Source: Trinickia acidisoli (GTDB lineage: Bacteria; Pseudomonadota; Gammaproteobacteria; Burkholderiales; Burkholderiaceae). From it: DNA of 64,000 nt. The translations under genes and the position numbers were made by a program. The notes below the pieces were generated by a model. It was not told the DNA's origin, searched no databases, and saw nothing but the letters and a program-made list of their open reading frames with translations. Shown here piece after piece: positions 62,790 to 64,000 of the stretch. Location of the stretch: positions 1,178,001-1,242,000 of the forward strand of contig NZ_JAFLRG010000001.1 in the NCBI RefSeq assembly GCF_017315725.1. Reading direction: 5' to 3'. Position 1 is the first letter of the stretch. Each line of letters opens with the position of its first letter.

Positions 62790-64000
62790 CCGTGCGTGTG
62801 GCGATCGTCATTCCGATCTACAACCATAAAGACGAAATCGGCACGACGCTCGCGCGGTTGATGCCTCACGGGCTGCCGATCTTCGTCGTCGACGACGGCA
62901 GCGACGCGGCCACGCAAGCGGTGCTCGCCGAGCTGGCCGGACGTTGTGCGCCTCAGGTGTCGCTGCTGCGTCTTGCCGTCAACGGCGGCAAGGGCGCTGC
63001 CGTGATGGCGGGATTGAATGCCGCGCGCAAGGCTGGCTTCACACATGCTTTGCAGATCGACGCGGACGGTCAGCATGACGCGGCCGACGTGCCTCGTTTT
63101 CTCGAAGCGGCTCGCACGGCGCCCGATGCCGTCGTGCTGGGGCGGCCGGTGTACGACGAGAGCGTGCCGAAGGCGCGGTTGTATGGCCGCTATGTGACGC
63201 ACGTCTGGGTATGGATCGAAACGTTGTCGTTCGCGATTCCCGATTCGATGTGCGGCTTTCGCCTCTATCCGCTCGACGCGGCTTGCGACCTCATCGATGC
63301 CGTCGCGCTGCCGATGCGGATGGACTTCGACATCGAAATCCTCGTGCGCTTGTCCTGGCGCGCGCTGCGCTTCGTGACGATTCCGACGCGGGTGACTTAC
63401 GCGGCGGGCGGGCTTTCCCATTTCGACGTGGTGCGCGACAATGTACGCATCAGCAAGAGCCACACGCGCCTGGTCGCGGGCATGCTCGTGCGCCTGCCGA
63501 TTCTGCTCGCTCGCAAGGTGCTGCCGCGCAGCGGCGCGCGCGCGCCGGGATCGGATAGCCGCGGCCGCTGGTGGCGCATCGCGGAACGCGGCAGCCGGAC
63601 GGGCATGCGCCTGCTCGCGTTGAGCTGCCGGGTGTTCGGCATGCGCGCGACGCGCCTCTGGCTCCATCCGATCGTCGCGTATTTCCTGCTGACCGGCCGG
63701 ACGGCGCGGCTCGAGTCGCGGCGCTATTTCACGCATTTGCGCGAGGCGTCGCCCGCGCAAACGACGCCTGCGCCCGGCTGGTGCTCGGCCTATCGGCATA
63801 TGCTGGCTTTCGCCGAGGCGGGGCTCGACAAGCTCGCCGCATGGACCGGGAAAGTGCGGCATGCCGACGTCGTGTTCGACGATCCGTCGGCGTTCGAAGC
63901 GCTCGTCGCGAGCGGAAAGGGCGCGCTCGTCATCGGCGCGCACCTGGGCAATCTCGAGATGACGCGTGCATTGGCCGTACGCGGGGCGCACGCCAAGATC
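62786..64000 (+). CDS. Bifunctional glycosyltransferase family 2 / acyltransferase, cut by window end
   Basis: A GTG at 62786 overlaps the previous stop (GTGA). The first part is a GT2 enzyme: 'RVAIVIPIYNHKDEIGTTLA', 'GLPIFVVDDGSDAATQAVL', 'NGGKGAAVMAGLNAARKAGF' and the 'QIDADGQHD' metal motif. From about residue 320 an LpxL-like acyltransferase begins ('MLAFAEAGLDKLAAWTGKVR', 'GALVIGAHLGNLEMTRALAV', with the H-x4-E/D catalytic block). The frame is open at 64000, so the 3' end is missing. In aryl polyene clusters this protein attaches the polyene to its lipid anchor. Confidence 0.87.
   Translation, partial: MTVRVAIVIPIYNHKDEIGTTLARLMPHGLPIFVVDDGSDAATQAVLAELAGRCAPQVSLLRLAVNGGKGAAVMAGLNAARKAGFTHALQIDADGQHDAADVPRFLEAARTAPDAVVLGRPVYDESVPKARLYGRYVTHVWVWIETLSFAIPDSMCGFRLYPLDAACDLIDAVALPMRMDFDIEILVRLSWRALRFVTIPTRVTYAAGGLSHFDVVRDNVRISKSHTRLVAGMLVRLPILLARKVLPRSGARAPGSDSRGRWWRIAERGSRTGMRLLALSCRVFGMRATRLWLHPIVAYFLLTGRTARLESRRYFTHLREASPAQTTPAPGWCSAYRHMLAFAEAGLDKLAAWTGKVRHADVVFDDPSAFEALVASGKGALVIGAHLGNLEMTRALAVRGAHAKI

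Noticed and set aside
1..64000. CRISPR arrays, prophage or complete insertion sequences
   Set aside because: No regularly spaced repeats, no cas, integrase, phage structural or intact transposase genes were seen. Only one doubtful IS3 scrap is present.

Overview
The window is chromosomal DNA of a high-GC betaproteobacterium of the Burkholderia/Paraburkholderia/Trinickia type. The signs are Burkholderia-style 16-strand porins (an 'AQSSVTLYG'-like mature N-terminus), the housekeeping runs rph-rdgB-hemW and yicC-gmk-rpoZ-spoT, minCDE, and a WXXGXW-repeat protein. No plasmid, phage or CRISPR structure is visible.

Layout. (1) 1-4990: a decaying zone. An intact DeoR regulator faces broken pieces of a GntP-type transporter, a SAF-domain oxidoreductase, a DUF1537/OtnK-type kinase and a class II aldolase (OtnC type), which look like the remains of a four-carbon acid-sugar pathway. 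An AraC C-terminal relic and a possible IS3 OrfA scrap follow. (2) 4995-20349: a complete-looking hydroxycinnamate/vanillin/vanillate block. It holds MFS transporter-porin-chemoreceptor; a MarR regulator; crotonase, feruloyl-CoA synthase, amidohydrolase and SDR; divergent aryl-alcohol and aldehyde dehydrogenases; and vanAB with a GntR regulator. A 15-bp palindrome, GTTATR-N3-TATAAC, occurs at three promoters of this block and nowhere else that I noticed. It is probably the operator of the MarR protein. A second palindrome, TGATTGTATACAATCA, fits the VanR-type regulator of vanAB. (3) 20684-27505: GNAT acetyltransferase, minCDE, a WXXGXW protein, a ClC transporter, two very small genes and opgC. 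(4) 27510-36540: an accessory stretch with an MHS-type transporter, a TonB-like lipoprotein, a secreted papain-like protease with a companion secreted protein, unknown small proteins, and a D-cysteine desulfhydrase/cysteate-lyase-like enzyme with LysR and an orphan periplasmic binding protein. This stretch ends at a tRNA-Ser. (5) 36545-57197: mainly core genes: tRNA-Ser, hemW, rdgB, rph, yicC, gmk, rpoZ, spoT, tRNA-Arg, greB, a porin, cspA, an exonuclease/GIY-YIG fusion, a secreted chorismate mutase, an aldo/keto reductase with LysR, tRNA-Thr, fbp, pepN and a DUF4136 lipoprotein. (6) 57205-58045: a GDT1-family membrane protein behind a yybP-ykoY (Mn2+) riboswitch. (7) 58443 to the right edge: the first half of an aryl-polyene-type biosynthetic operon, cut by the window end.

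How block 2 works together: ferulate or a related hydroxycinnamate would enter through the porin and MFS carrier, be activated by Fcs, and lose its side chain as acetyl-CoA. The crotonase keeps both hydratase glutamates, and an SDR and an amidohydrolase sit beside it. This favours beta-oxidative chain shortening over the classical vanillin-forming lyase. Vanillin or other aryl aldehydes and alcohols would be oxidised by the ALDH/ADH pair, and vanillate demethylated by VanAB. No protocatechuate ring-cleavage genes are in the window.
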